Shown here: positions 8,975 to 16,863 of the stretch, in pieces
Layout of the letters: each line of letters opens with the position of its first letter
Numbering within the stretch: the stretch's first letter is position 1
Source of the DNA: an uncultured Planctomycetota bacterium
GTDB taxonomy: Bacteria; Planctomycetota; Planctomycetia; Pirellulales; Thermoguttaceae
Direction of reading: 5' to 3'
Assembly (NCBI GenBank): GCA_902772705.1
Contig: CACYBR010000047.1
Location: 1 to 32,937 of the forward strand
Length of the DNA: 32,937 nt
The notes under the pieces: model-generated
Seen by the model: the letters and a program-made list of their open reading frames with translations, nothing else
What the model was told of the DNA's origin: nothing
The model's database searches: none
Translations under genes and position numbers: made by a program

Positions 8975-11524
8975 CTATCTCTTACGAGCAAACGATAGTT
9001 TGTTATCGCCTGGCTTGACTTCAACATAACCGCTCACAGGGGACGCGACGGCCTTGTATTCGGGGACGTTCTTCGCGACGGAGGCCGGGGAAACGTCATA
9101 TCCTTCCGGGACGGCAATCCACCCCCTGACGTTCTCAGGAACGTTAACTGAAACTTCAAACGCGTCGTCCGACTTGTTCAGTTCAACGGCTATTCTTCCA
9201 GAAGCGGTTTGAGCGCTGTAGGAAATCGCTTTGAGCGATCCAAGTTGCGGTTGAATAACGAATTCCTTGAACGCGGGCGCGACAGGAACGAGCCCAACGG
9301 CATACTGAGCAAGGCAAGTAAGACCGCCGCCGCTCCACGCATGGTTGACCGTCCCTCCGCCATATCCCTCGGCGCCAATTCCCCAACCTTCCCAAAGAGT
9401 TGTGTAGTCCGGATGGTTCACCATCTTCGAGAAGCGCTTCTTGAGACGCTCGATCGCATAGTCCCCTTTACCAATCATGAAGAGAGCCTGAAGAACATAC
9501 TTTTCCATGTAGGGGCTGGCGTTTTCTTCCGTCTTGAAAACGTCAAGCATGTCGTCGTATCGGGAAGGTTCAACGAAACCTGCAACTATCGCCATTGCGT
9601 TAGCGCGGTCGTCGGTACGGCCTTCATACCCAGGACTACGATAGGCAGAGCCGGTCCAAAAAACACGGTTGAAGTTCTCATTAAGCTTCTCACGACGTTC
9701 CTTGAATTCTTTCAAACCATCCTGATCGCCGAGACGATCGGCCAACGTAATCCCTTCGTCGAGCGCAAGGGCATACCAACAGTTGAGAAGCGCGCGAAGG
9801 TCAATGTTTTCGCCCCAGTCGCCCCAACTCCAGTCGCCGTTACGAACTTTAATGACGCCGTCGTTGTCAAACTCCCAGATCATAAGGTAACGCTTAACGG
9901 CGGGATAGACGTCTTCGGCTGTCTCAAAGTCGCCGGAAAACCAGGAATAAACGCCAAGTCCACAGGCGCCTACAGTCGCGAGGATCTGAGCGGGTAATTC
10001 CTTAGACCAGTTTCCGTCGGGAATCGGCGCGTACATCGTACCGTCGGCGCGCTGGAAACGGGCAAGTTCGTAGAACGCCTTGCGAGGAATCGCGTCAGCG
10101 TTACGATCGAGCGCATAGAAAGCTTCGCCGAGTTCGTTGACAGCGTCGCCCCACCAGTGCGATCGTTCCCGGTCAGGACAATCGAAGTAGGAGTCGCGCA
10201 TCGTGACATAGAGCGTGCGTTCGGCTTTTCTCCAAAACCTGTTATAGAAATCGTCGTCACACTTGAAATTGGAAACGAACGTCGTGTTATAGCCAGATTC
10301 ACGGTAACGCAACGCAAGCGGCTTAACGCCGGCAGGCAACGTATAGATCATGTGGTGGCCGTTCATCCATCCAAGGGACTCGTATTCCTGAACACCTTCT
10401 TTTGTGACGTATTCGCCGCGAACATTGTATTCGCTCCCGCCCATGTAGTCGTCGGTACGCATATCAATCGTAAGGCCAGCGGGAGCTTCAACCTTGAGGT
10501 ACGGAGTCGCGTGGAGATTGTACGGAAGGTCGCAGACGACTTTCAGCCCGCCGTCTTTCTGGGGTTCTTCGGTGATGGCGACATAATCATGCAAGCCCCA
10601 GTCCTTGAAGAGAGGAGACGGACGCTCAAAAAGGTAATTCCACGGCGCAAGAGGTTTCTTCGTTGCAGGATTGTAAGCCAGTCCCAGCTCGCGAGCGTTT
10701 TTCCAAGAGGAATCGTTGAAGTCCGCGGCTTTCCAGTCGCCGTCAAAATCATACTGGGCGTTAAAGCGAACGTTCCACTCTCCGAGACGACGGTTCGGTT
10801 GCGGATCGGCGGTCGTCATTTCGTACGCGCCAGACGTCTTTTCACGCCAATCCTTTGCAACTTTAGAAGCGTCGAATTTTACCCATATCTCTTTCTGTCC
10901 GCGCTCAGTTACATTAGGACAGCTCAAACCTTCGGGAACTGCAGAATAAACGGACGTCTTCCAGGAAGAATCGCTTATAAGATAGAGCCCTGATTCGCCG
11001 TTGGTCGTCGCGTCAAAAAGGAAGCCCGGGAAACCGCTATTAACATGGGAGAAAGCCTGCTTGCCGAAGAACCAGTGGAGAACCGCAATCGTATTCTTAC
11101 CCTCCCTGAGGTACGGTTTAAGATCAACGACGTCATAGTAAGAGTCATGGGGAGTCGGGCCACGTTTGAGTCCGCCTTCAAAAACCACATTCTCGCCGTT
11201 GACATAAAGCCAATATTTCGTATCGCAGGCAATACGACAAATCGCTTTGGACGGGACGGAATCAAGCTCAATTGTCTTGCGATAAGCCAGCCAAAGATTC
11301 GGGAGAATCGGATCAGGAAGATCGGCGGCTGCGATCCATTGCGCCTTAAAATCAAGAGTTGGAGGATAATGTTCGCCAAGCGGTATCTGGCCAGCTTGAA
11401 CAAGTTGCAACGGCTTTGAGACGTCGTATTTGGCGCTCGAATTCGAGTTGGCGGCAATAACGGCCTGAGCCAAAAGAACGATCGCTATCGCGCAGGACAG
11501 CGAAGGAAAAATATAACGTTTCAT
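8975..11524 (-). CDS. Secreted alpha-L-rhamnosidase-like glycoside hydrolase (GH78 type)
   Basis: An 849-residue exported protein expected to release terminal L-rhamnose from glycans or glycosides. MKRYIFPSLSCAIAIVLLA followed by an Ala-rich cut region is a signal peptide (about 1-24); this is why the ATG at 11524 is preferred to a GTG 39 bases earlier. Beta-sandwich domains (about 55-400) include WLYVNGENV and the carbohydrate-binding-like segment NTIAVLHWFFG. The (alpha/alpha)6 barrel carries DCPDRERSHWWGD, with Glu453 as likely general acid, and LWEGW with Glu712 as likely base, followed by the conserved NHAWSGG. A C-terminal beta domain ends the protein. It follows the histidine kinase gene by 89 bases on the same strand and has its own strong terminator. 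The GH78 assignment is by motif; substrate specificity is not established. Confidence 0.85.
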   Translation of the reverse strand: MKRYIFPSLSCAIAIVLLAQAVIAANSNSSAKYDVSKPLQLVQAGQIPLGEHYPPTLDFKAQWIAAADLPDPILPNLWLAYRKTIELDSVPSKAICRIACDTKYWLYVNGENVVFEGGLKRGPTPHDSYYDVVDLKPYLREGKNTIAVLHWFFGKQAFSHVNSGFPGFLFDATTNGESGLYLISDSSWKTSVYSAVPEGLSCPNVTERGQKEIWVKFDASKVAKDWREKTSGAYEMTTADPQPNRRLGEWNVRFNAQYDFDGDWKAADFNDSSWKNARELGLAYNPATKKPLAPWNYLFERPSPLFKDWGLHDYVAITEEPQKDGGLKVVCDLPYNLHATPYLKVEAPAGLTIDMRTDDYMGGSEYNVRGEYVTKEGVQEYESLGWMNGHHMIYTLPAGVKPLALRYRESGYNTTFVSNFKCDDDFYNRFWRKAERTLYVTMRDSYFDCPDRERSHWWGDAVNELGEAFYALDRNADAIPRKAFYELARFQRADGTMYAPIPDGNWSKELPAQILATVGACGLGVYSWFSGDFETAEDVYPAVKRYLMIWEFDNDGVIKVRNGDWSWGDWGENIDLRALLNCWYALALDEGITLADRLGDQDGLKEFKERREKLNENFNRVFWTGSAYRSPGYEGRTDDRANAMAIVAGFVEPSRYDDMLDVFKTEENASPYMEKYVLQALFMIGKGDYAIERLKKRFSKMVNHPDYTTLWEGWGIGAEGYGGGTVNHAWSGGGLTCLAQYAVGLVPVAPAFKEFVIQPQLGSLKAISYSAQTASGRIAVELNKSDDAFEVSVNVPENVRGWIAVPEGYDVSPASVAKNVPEYKAVASPVSGYVEVKPGDNKLSFARKR

Positions 11525-11581
11525 AGGGGAACTTTCTTTCGGATTGCGTAAAATGAAGGTCACGAAAGGCCAAACTGCTCT

Positions 11582-11611
11582 ATCTTATTGAAAAAAACGC
11601 TATCTCAACAA
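11582..11611 (-). promoter_or_regulatory. Possible promoter of the rhamnosidase gene
   Basis: Minus strand TTGTTG (11606-11611), 18-base spacer, TAAGAT (11582-11587), each four of six matches. It lies just past the kinase stop. Read-through from the kinase gene is an equally good explanation. Confidence 0.3.
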
Positions 11612-11613
11612 GG

Positions 11614-13446
11614 TTACTTTTCTGCAGATTCTGGAAGATTAAACGTTCCCGTCTTTCGGGAAACGCCGGCTTTGGCAAATTCCTGAATTTCCGACTGCAT
11701 CGGCGATTCCGTAAGCGTCGGTAAATTCAGCCGCCACGGCAAAAGAACAGTAAAGACGCTTCCAAATCCCGGCTGGCTCTCAAGCAGAATCTCGCCCTCA
11801 AGCAGTTTGCAAAGCTCGCGAACGATAGACAGCCCCAGGCCGCTGCCTGAGTATTCACGCGTCATGGCGCTGCCGCCTGCGGAACTTTTACCCTGACGAA
11901 ACTTTTCGAAAATGACCTGTCGATCTTCTTCTGCAACGCCGACGCCCGAATCTTTAACTTTCATTTCCAAAAAGGGGATCTCGTCGGAATCGGGAGCAGT
12001 GAGCGATTTTGTAACGGAGGGACGCAAGATCCGGTTGATCATGATCTGGATTCTGCCTCCTTCAGGGGTAAATTTGATTGCGTTGGACAGCAGGTTGTTG
12101 AGAATCTGCTGGATTCGCGCTTCATCCTGACGCATCGCGGGAAGATTGGCGGCAAATTTCGTCGTTAACTCAAGATTTTTCTTGTCGACAAGAGGCCGAG
12201 CCATGTCGCACTGCGCGAGCACAACCGCTTCAATCTTGAAGTCCGAAAGCTTCACCTCCACGCGTCCGTCCTCAATACGCGCCATATCGAGGATATTGTT
12301 GATCATATTCAGGAGAGAATTTCCAGAGTTGTTGATGTTGTTGACGTACTTGCGCTGGCGATCGTCAAGAGATTCAATCGAACCCAAAATCTGACTGAAG
12401 CCAAGAATACTATTGAGAGGCGTGCGGAGCTCGTGACTCATTGTCGCCATAAAGTCGGATTTTACACGGTTGGATTCGAAGAGCCTCAGGTTTGCCTGAG
12501 CAAGCTCGTCAACCTTTTTTTCCAATTCCGAGTTCAAAGAACCCAAACGTTCCTGCGTTGCAACAAGGTATCGCAACATTTTGTTGAACGCGACGCCAAG
12601 AGCCTCAAATTCGTCGCCCGTCTGCAATTCGGCGCGCTTGGACACGTCGCCGCGGCCAATCGCTTCGCTAACCTCGCGAAGACTTCGTAACGGTTTGACA
12701 ACGACAACGCGAATAACAATATAGAATGCAATTAACGCAAGAAACGCCGTAACGATCGCGCCCCCAAGCAGGAGCGTCCAAAGTCTGGCGCTTTCCTTTC
12801 TTGCCGGAGGTTCGGGAATCGTAACCTGAATAACGCCAAGCGTCGAGCCGAGTTCAAGCGTTGAATCCCCCATAATCTCCCGGTGACAATTCCAGCAAGT
12901 GCGTTCAAGCCTCAATGGCTGATAATAACAGTAACGTCCTTCAGAATCGAAGCGTTGAATAGGGGCGTTGAAGACTTCGCCGGAAGTTTCGTCGATCGTG
13001 GCGGGCTTCGAGTCGAGCTCTTCCAGCATCCTCTTTTCAAACTCGTCGAGTTCCTCGTCCAGGTCAGCGTCGTCCACGTCGGGTTTTCTCGTTCGGATCA
13101 ACCGCGTCTCAAACCGAGCACGCTCCGCTATGCCGCCGATTTTTTCACTCAACGTCGTCATGGAATCGATAAAATCGTTAACGTCGCTCGTCTCCGACAC
13201 TCCGCCGGTTCTGCCTGACGCGCTTTCCGACGCCAGTCCCTTGATATGGGTCAGGAGAAACTCACGTTCGCTCACAAGCTTGCCCATAAGCGGATTCTGC
13301 GCCTCAACCTGCGACTTGGTCGCCTTATAGTAGAGGAGAACGCTGATTACAATAACGACGGCGAGGGCGACGCCAAAGAAAAAAAGACACTTTATCTCCA
13401 GACTGGATTCAAAAAAGGGCCTTCCGGAACGCTTTAACTCCATCAT
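11614..13446 (-). CDS. Membrane sensor histidine kinase with CxxCH heme-c motif (DUF3365/Tll0287-like sensor)
   Basis: A 610-residue inner-membrane kinase. TM1 spans about 18-40, then a periplasmic sensor (about 45-220) ends with RTCWNCHREIMG, a c-type heme site (CWNCH, 184-188). TM2 (about 223-248) and HAMP (about 250-300) lead into a coiled coil. The HisKA box SHELRTPLNSILGF has phospho-acceptor His338. ATPase motifs are NLLSNAIKFTPEG (N box, from 450), DSGVG (499-503) and GSGLGLSIV (534-542). A 35-residue tail follows. The layout fits sensors with a Tll0287-like domain, believed to sense redox state or small ligands through heme; the ligand here is unknown. The ATG at 13446 is used because a strong promoter lies between it and a more upstream TTG. 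No response regulator is adjacent. Confidence 0.88.
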   Translation of the reverse strand: MMELKRSGRPFFESSLEIKCLFFFGVALAVVIVISVLLYYKATKSQVEAQNPLMGKLVSEREFLLTHIKGLASESASGRTGGVSETSDVNDFIDSMTTLSEKIGGIAERARFETRLIRTRKPDVDDADLDEELDEFEKRMLEELDSKPATIDETSGEVFNAPIQRFDSEGRYCYYQPLRLERTCWNCHREIMGDSTLELGSTLGVIQVTIPEPPARKESARLWTLLLGGAIVTAFLALIAFYIVIRVVVVKPLRSLREVSEAIGRGDVSKRAELQTGDEFEALGVAFNKMLRYLVATQERLGSLNSELEKKVDELAQANLRLFESNRVKSDFMATMSHELRTPLNSILGFSQILGSIESLDDRQRKYVNNINNSGNSLLNMINNILDMARIEDGRVEVKLSDFKIEAVVLAQCDMARPLVDKKNLELTTKFAANLPAMRQDEARIQQILNNLLSNAIKFTPEGGRIQIMINRILRPSVTKSLTAPDSDEIPFLEMKVKDSGVGVAEEDRQVIFEKFRQGKSSAGGSAMTREYSGSGLGLSIVRELCKLLEGEILLESQPGFGSVFTVLLPWRLNLPTLTESPMQSEIQEFAKAGVSRKTGTFNLPESAEK

Positions 13447-13522
13447 TTTCAATCCATTGCCGATTACGCGCGCCTGAAACGCCGCGCACTGTGACGCGCG
13501 ACCTCTACACTGCCTGAGGTTC

Positions 13523-13551
13523 AGTATAAACCAGAAAAAATCGACCGTCAA
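13523..13551 (-). promoter_or_regulatory. Sigma-70 promoter of the heme sensor kinase
   Basis: On the minus strand, TTGACG (13546-13551), a 17-base spacer and TATACT (13523-13528): five of six at both boxes with ideal spacing. The predicted start near 13516 leaves a leader of about 70 bases before the ATG at 13446 and excludes the longer reading frame from 13587. Confidence 0.65.
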
Positions 13552-13672
13552 GCTTATTAGCTCATCGCCCTTGGTCTGGATATCCAATTTGCTTAGAACA
13601 GTAACAGTTTTGGATAATATATTCCGTTGACGTTTTTTTAAAAAACTGACGTTTCTTCAAAGCGTCATAGCT

Positions 13673-13680
13673 GCTATAAT
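13673..13680 (+). promoter_or_regulatory. Extended -10 promoter of parAB
   Basis: TG-C-TATAAT is a perfect extended -10 element. No good -35 stands at 17 bases; CTGACG is 23 bases away. The TG extension can compensate. The predicted leader is about 63 bases. It points away from the kinase promoter, so this is a divergent regulatory region. Confidence 0.5.
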
Positions 13681-13749
13681 CGCGAGGCGACCGGATTTCT
13701 CCAAGAGAATTCGGGAAAAACAAACGTATGGAAACGCCCAAATTATTCA

Positions 13750-14511
13750 ATGGAGTTGGAACCGGTGACACGAACCTTTTGTATAGCGAATCAGAAAGGC
13801 GGGGTTGGTAAAACAACGACCGCGATTTCGCTCGCGGCAGGGTTCGTTCGCGCTGGTTCTTCAACGTTGCTTATTGATCTTGATCCTCAGTGCAACGCCA
13901 CAAGTGGCATGGGGCTGGATCCCACGTTGCGTCATCCGCTCGTAACAGGCGAGCCATTGCGACGCGCAATTCGTAAAACGTCATGCGGGCTCGACGTTCT
14001 CCCCGGTTGCCGTAGCTTCGGAGACGTTGAAAGACTCGCTGGCGCGCATGATCCCAAAATCTTCGATCAGATGACGTTGCATCTGTCTCGCGAAACGCGC
14101 GGCTACGATCACGTCTTCATCGACTGTCCTCCGTCGTTGGGGCCTCTCACTCAAGCGGCGCTGGCATGGTCCACCGACGTGCTCACCCCGATTCAATGCG
14201 AGTTTTTCGCGATGGAGGGACTCGTGCAGATGATCGAGATTATTGGAAAGGCTATGAAACGTAAAGACCGTGCGCTTGAATATGGCGGCGTTGTGCTAAC
14301 GATGTGCGATCCGTCGCTCGAACTAACGCGCGAGGTCGACCATGAGGTTCGCGACTTCTTCGGCGACGTCGTATTCAGAACGACTATCCCGCGTGACGTT
14401 GCTATCGCAGAGGCGCCAAGTCACGGCAAACCGATTTTCGATTATGCGCCGCGTTCACGCGGCGCGCGCGCTTATATCGAACTCTGTCTGGAGGTATTGG
14501 AACGTGTCTAA
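13750..14511 (+). CDS. parA: Chromosome-partitioning ATPase ParA/Soj
   Basis: A 253-residue deviant Walker ATPase that binds DNA nonspecifically in its ATP form and, driven by ParB, moves the origin region. The P-loop is KGGVGKTTT with the signature lysine, preceded by FCIANQ. Later motifs are LLIDLDPQCNAT, YDHVFIDCPPSLGPLT and the conserved GVVLTMCD region, all in family order and full length. The ATG at 13750 has no ribosome site; an in-frame GTG at 13765 has GGAG nine bases upstream and may be the real start, trimming five residues that look dispensable. parB begins inside the last codons, so the two are translationally coupled. I saw no parS palindrome in the window by eye. Confidence 0.95.
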   Translation: MELEPVTRTFCIANQKGGVGKTTTAISLAAGFVRAGSSTLLIDLDPQCNATSGMGLDPTLRHPLVTGEPLRRAIRKTSCGLDVLPGCRSFGDVERLAGAHDPKIFDQMTLHLSRETRGYDHVFIDCPPSLGPLTQAALAWSTDVLTPIQCEFFAMEGLVQMIEIIGKAMKRKDRALEYGGVVLTMCDPSLELTREVDHEVRDFFGDVVFRTTIPRDVAIAEAPSHGKPIFDYAPRSRGARAYIELCLEVLERV

Positions 14512-15550
14512 AGATAAACGATTAGGACGTGGACTGGAATCGTTGTTGAGTAAAGTCGCCGCTGCCAACGAGGCCTATTCTGAAGAAACCATAAGCGGTT
14601 CATTTGACGCAAAAGACAAAGAAACGTCTTATCCTTCGATACTTACGATCAACCAGACGGAAGAAACCTCGGAAACGGTCGCCGCTCGCCGAGCCGTCCG
14701 ACGTTCCGACGCCGCAGAAATCGAGGCTAAAAAAGATCGCGCTCTCGCTGGCTTCTCGGACGGACGCGTCGCTACAGAAATTGACGTCGCGCTTATCGAC
14801 GCCAACCCATATCAACCACGTCTGAATTTCAACGAAAAAGAACTCAACGAACTCAAAGAAAGTCTGACTCAGCACGGTATGCTCCAACCAATCGTACTGC
14901 GCCGGAAAGAGAATCGATATGAACTTGTCGCCGGTGAACGACGATTCCGCGCCGCGCAAGAGGCAGGCTGGAAAAAGGTACCCGCAATCCAGATCATCGT
15001 CGACGATCGCCAAATGGCGGAGCTCGCGCTCACCGAAAATATGCAGCGACGAGATCTCAATCCACTTGAAAAGGCGACTGCGTTTCGCAATTATCTTGAT
15101 CTCTATGGCGGAACGCACGAAGAACTCGCGAAGCGGCTCGCGCTCGAACGTTCCACCGTCACGAATCTAATGCGCCTGCTTGACCTGAATGAAGAAGTCC
15201 AGGAAATGATTCGCAGCGGAGAGCTCTCTCAGGGACATGCTCGCGCGCTTCTCCCGCTCGAAGAATGGGATCAGAAAAAGCTCGCTGATCGAATTGTCGC
15301 CGAACAACTCAGCGTTCGCCAGACGGAAGCCATCGTGCGCGAAGCCCTCGCAAATGGAGTCCTTCAACCGCCTCCGCCCCGGAAAGAAGTCAGCCCTCGC
15401 ATTCAGGAACTGGAGAGACAATTCCGATCGTGGTTAGGAATGAAAATTAAACTCACTTCCAATGATAAGGGTAAAGGCAAGCTCGTCATTCAATTCAACT
15501 CAAACGACGATTTTGAACGAATCTATCAGGCTCTAAAGCCTCGTGCATGA
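14504..15550 (+). CDS. parB: Chromosome-partitioning protein ParB
   Basis: A 348-residue CTP-dependent DNA clamp that loads at parS and spreads. The GTG at 14504 overlaps the parA end by 8 bases and has GGAGG nine bases upstream, making the start secure. The N-terminus reads VSKDKRLGRGLESLL, typical of ParB. A variable linker follows to about residue 95. The CTPase core has NPYQPR (101-106), GERRFRA (144-150) and ENMQRRDLNP (178-187). The helix-turn-helix is at about 204-228 (THEELAKRLALERSTVTNL). The C-terminal dimerisation domain closes the protein. It is probably co-expressed with parA from the extended -10 promoter and ended by the hairpin just downstream. Confidence 0.96.
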   Translation: MSKDKRLGRGLESLLSKVAAANEAYSEETISGSFDAKDKETSYPSILTINQTEETSETVAARRAVRRSDAAEIEAKKDRALAGFSDGRVATEIDVALIDANPYQPRLNFNEKELNELKESLTQHGMLQPIVLRRKENRYELVAGERRFRAAQEAGWKKVPAIQIIVDDRQMAELALTENMQRRDLNPLEKATAFRNYLDLYGGTHEELAKRLALERSTVTNLMRLLDLNEEVQEMIRSGELSQGHARALLPLEEWDQKKLADRIVAEQLSVRQTEAIVREALANGVLQPPPPRKEVSPRIQELERQFRSWLGMKIKLTSNDKGKGKLVIQFNSNDDFERIYQALKPRA

Positions 15551-15558
15551 CAAACCGC

Positions 15559-15588
15559 CGGCGCGTTCATACCCAAACGAACGCGCCG
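15559..15588 (+). terminator. Hairpin terminator after parB
   Basis: CGGCGCGTTC and GAACGCGCCG form a perfect 10-bp stem with a 10-base loop, starting 9 bases past the parB stop. The following CGCTTATTT is only modestly T-rich. It sits between convergent genes and may help end both transcripts. Confidence 0.6.
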
Positions 15589-15744
15589 CGCTTATTTAAC
15601 AGAGTTCCCGTTAAACTTAGACGCGGCGTGTCTTTCTCTCATCCTTCCGTAATCGTCAATTCACGGCAAAGGATTGTCTTACGTTTGGCGACGTTTTTAC
15701 GCGACGTCCCGTTTCAAAAACTCAAATACCGCACAACTCTTACG

Positions 15745-16863
15745 TTATACAGTCTTGACGTTAGGAATCACTAGTTCAAGCACGTTCTCGTCCCCAACAC
15801 GCTCAAAATCGACTTCAGAAGCATTCTTCTTGATGATGGCTCTGGCAAAAAGACTGGCGCCAGAATCGTCCACCATCGGATTAACCTCGGGACCTCCATA
15901 GGTGAATCGAAGTTCCACCTCACGTTTCTCCGTTATTCCCAGAGCAAAGGAAAGCTGGTGGACAAATGTAAAGAAGAAATTGTCGAAGAGTTCCTCGCAT
16001 ACGTCGATTAAGAGCTGACGACGTTCAGGCTCAAGAAGATGTTTCATGGCGAAATCGTCAAGCTGAGCGTCAAAACGATAGAAGTCGAAGTCGTCCTCGT
16101 TGATCTCGAAACGAACAGTATCGACCCGACGAATAAAGGCGCGAGTACGATCGCGTTTTGGACGATCGAAAATCTGCTCCGGAGAGCCTTCCTCATAAAC
16201 GACGCCCTGATCCATATAGAAAACACGATCGGAGACTTCGCGCGCAAAACGCATCTCGTGCGTAACGATGGCCATAGTCATTCCCGCTTCGTCGGCAAGA
16301 CTTCGGATTACGCCCAGAACTTCGTTGACCATCGTAGGATCGAGCGCAGAGGTCGGTTCGTCAAAGAGAATGATCTCAGGATTCATCGCCAGCGTACGAG
16401 CGATGGCAACGCGTTGCTGCTGACCGCCGGACAGTTCCCATGGAAACGCCCAGGCTTTACCAGAGAGACCGACTTTATCGAGTAATTCAAGGGCCTGCTC
16501 TTTTGCTTCCGCCTTTGGAGTTTTCCTAAGAGAGGTTGGAGCAAGCATAATGTTTTCAAGCGCTGAGAGATGCGGAAACAGATTGAACTGCTGAAAGACC
16601 ATTCCCATCTTCATCCGCAACTTGCGCACGTCCATCTTATCGACGTCTACGCCATCGACATAGATGTGGCCGTCGTCTGGTGTTTCCAGCAGGTTGAGAC
16701 ACCGCAGAAACGTACTCTTACCCGCGCCGGAAGGACCGACAATTGACACGATCTCGCCCTTGTTGATCGTAGCGTCAAGATTACGAAGGACGTGGACTCC
16801 GTTGAAGGTCTTACACAGACCTTTAACTTCAATCATGCTTCGAATAGGAGCGTCAGGACTCAT
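15745..16863 (-). CDS. Polar amino-acid ABC transporter ATPase with C-terminal GHKL-like extension
   Basis: A 372-residue ATPase energising the amino-acid permease encoded just upstream. Residues 10-245 are a GlnQ/HisP-type cassette: Walker [10 protein letters not shown] (43-51), Q-loop QQFNLFPH (91-98), signature LSGGQQQR (144-151), Walker [12 protein letters not shown] (165-175) and H-loop THE (201-203). Residues 246-372 are an extension of about 125 residues not found in the ordinary family. It contains CEELFDNFF (289-297), like an N box, and YGGPEVNP (322-329), like a decayed G1 box of GHKL/RsbW ATPases. I recall similar tails on amino-acid ATPases of gut anaerobes, but could not check. 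ATGA overlaps the permease stop and GGAGG lies 7-8 bases upstream, so translation is coupled. The cassette call is firm; the tail is inference. Confidence 0.9.
   Translation of the reverse strand: MSPDAPIRSMIEVKGLCKTFNGVHVLRNLDATINKGEIVSIVGPSGAGKSTFLRCLNLLETPDDGHIYVDGVDVDKMDVRKLRMKMGMVFQQFNLFPHLSALENIMLAPTSLRKTPKAEAKEQALELLDKVGLSGKAWAFPWELSGGQQQRVAIARTLAMNPEIILFDEPTSALDPTMVNEVLGVIRSLADEAGMTMAIVTHEMRFAREVSDRVFYMDQGVVYEEGSPEQIFDRPKRDRTRAFIRRVDTVRFEINEDDFDFYRFDAQLDDFAMKHLLEPERRQLLIDVCEELFDNFFFTFVHQLSFALGITEKREVELRFTYGGPEVNPMVDDSGASLFARAIIKKNASEVDFERVGDENVLELVIPNVKTV

Noticed and set aside
13447-13587. Upstream extension of the histidine kinase from a TTG at 13587
   Set aside because: A near-consensus promoter lies inside this stretch (13523-13551), so it is not translated from that transcript; ATG at 13446 precedes TM1 directly.
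13562-13864. 100-codon minus-strand ORF over the parA promoter
   Set aside because: Overlaps the conserved parA N-terminus and the divergent promoters; no family resemblance.
13750-15550. parS site near parAB
   Set aside because: I looked for a TGTTTCACGTGAAACA-like palindrome and did not find one by eye, so no centromere site is reported.
15547-15774. 75-codon plus-strand ORF after parB
   Set aside because: Contains the parB hairpin and ends antisense to the ABC ATPase; no support as a gene.
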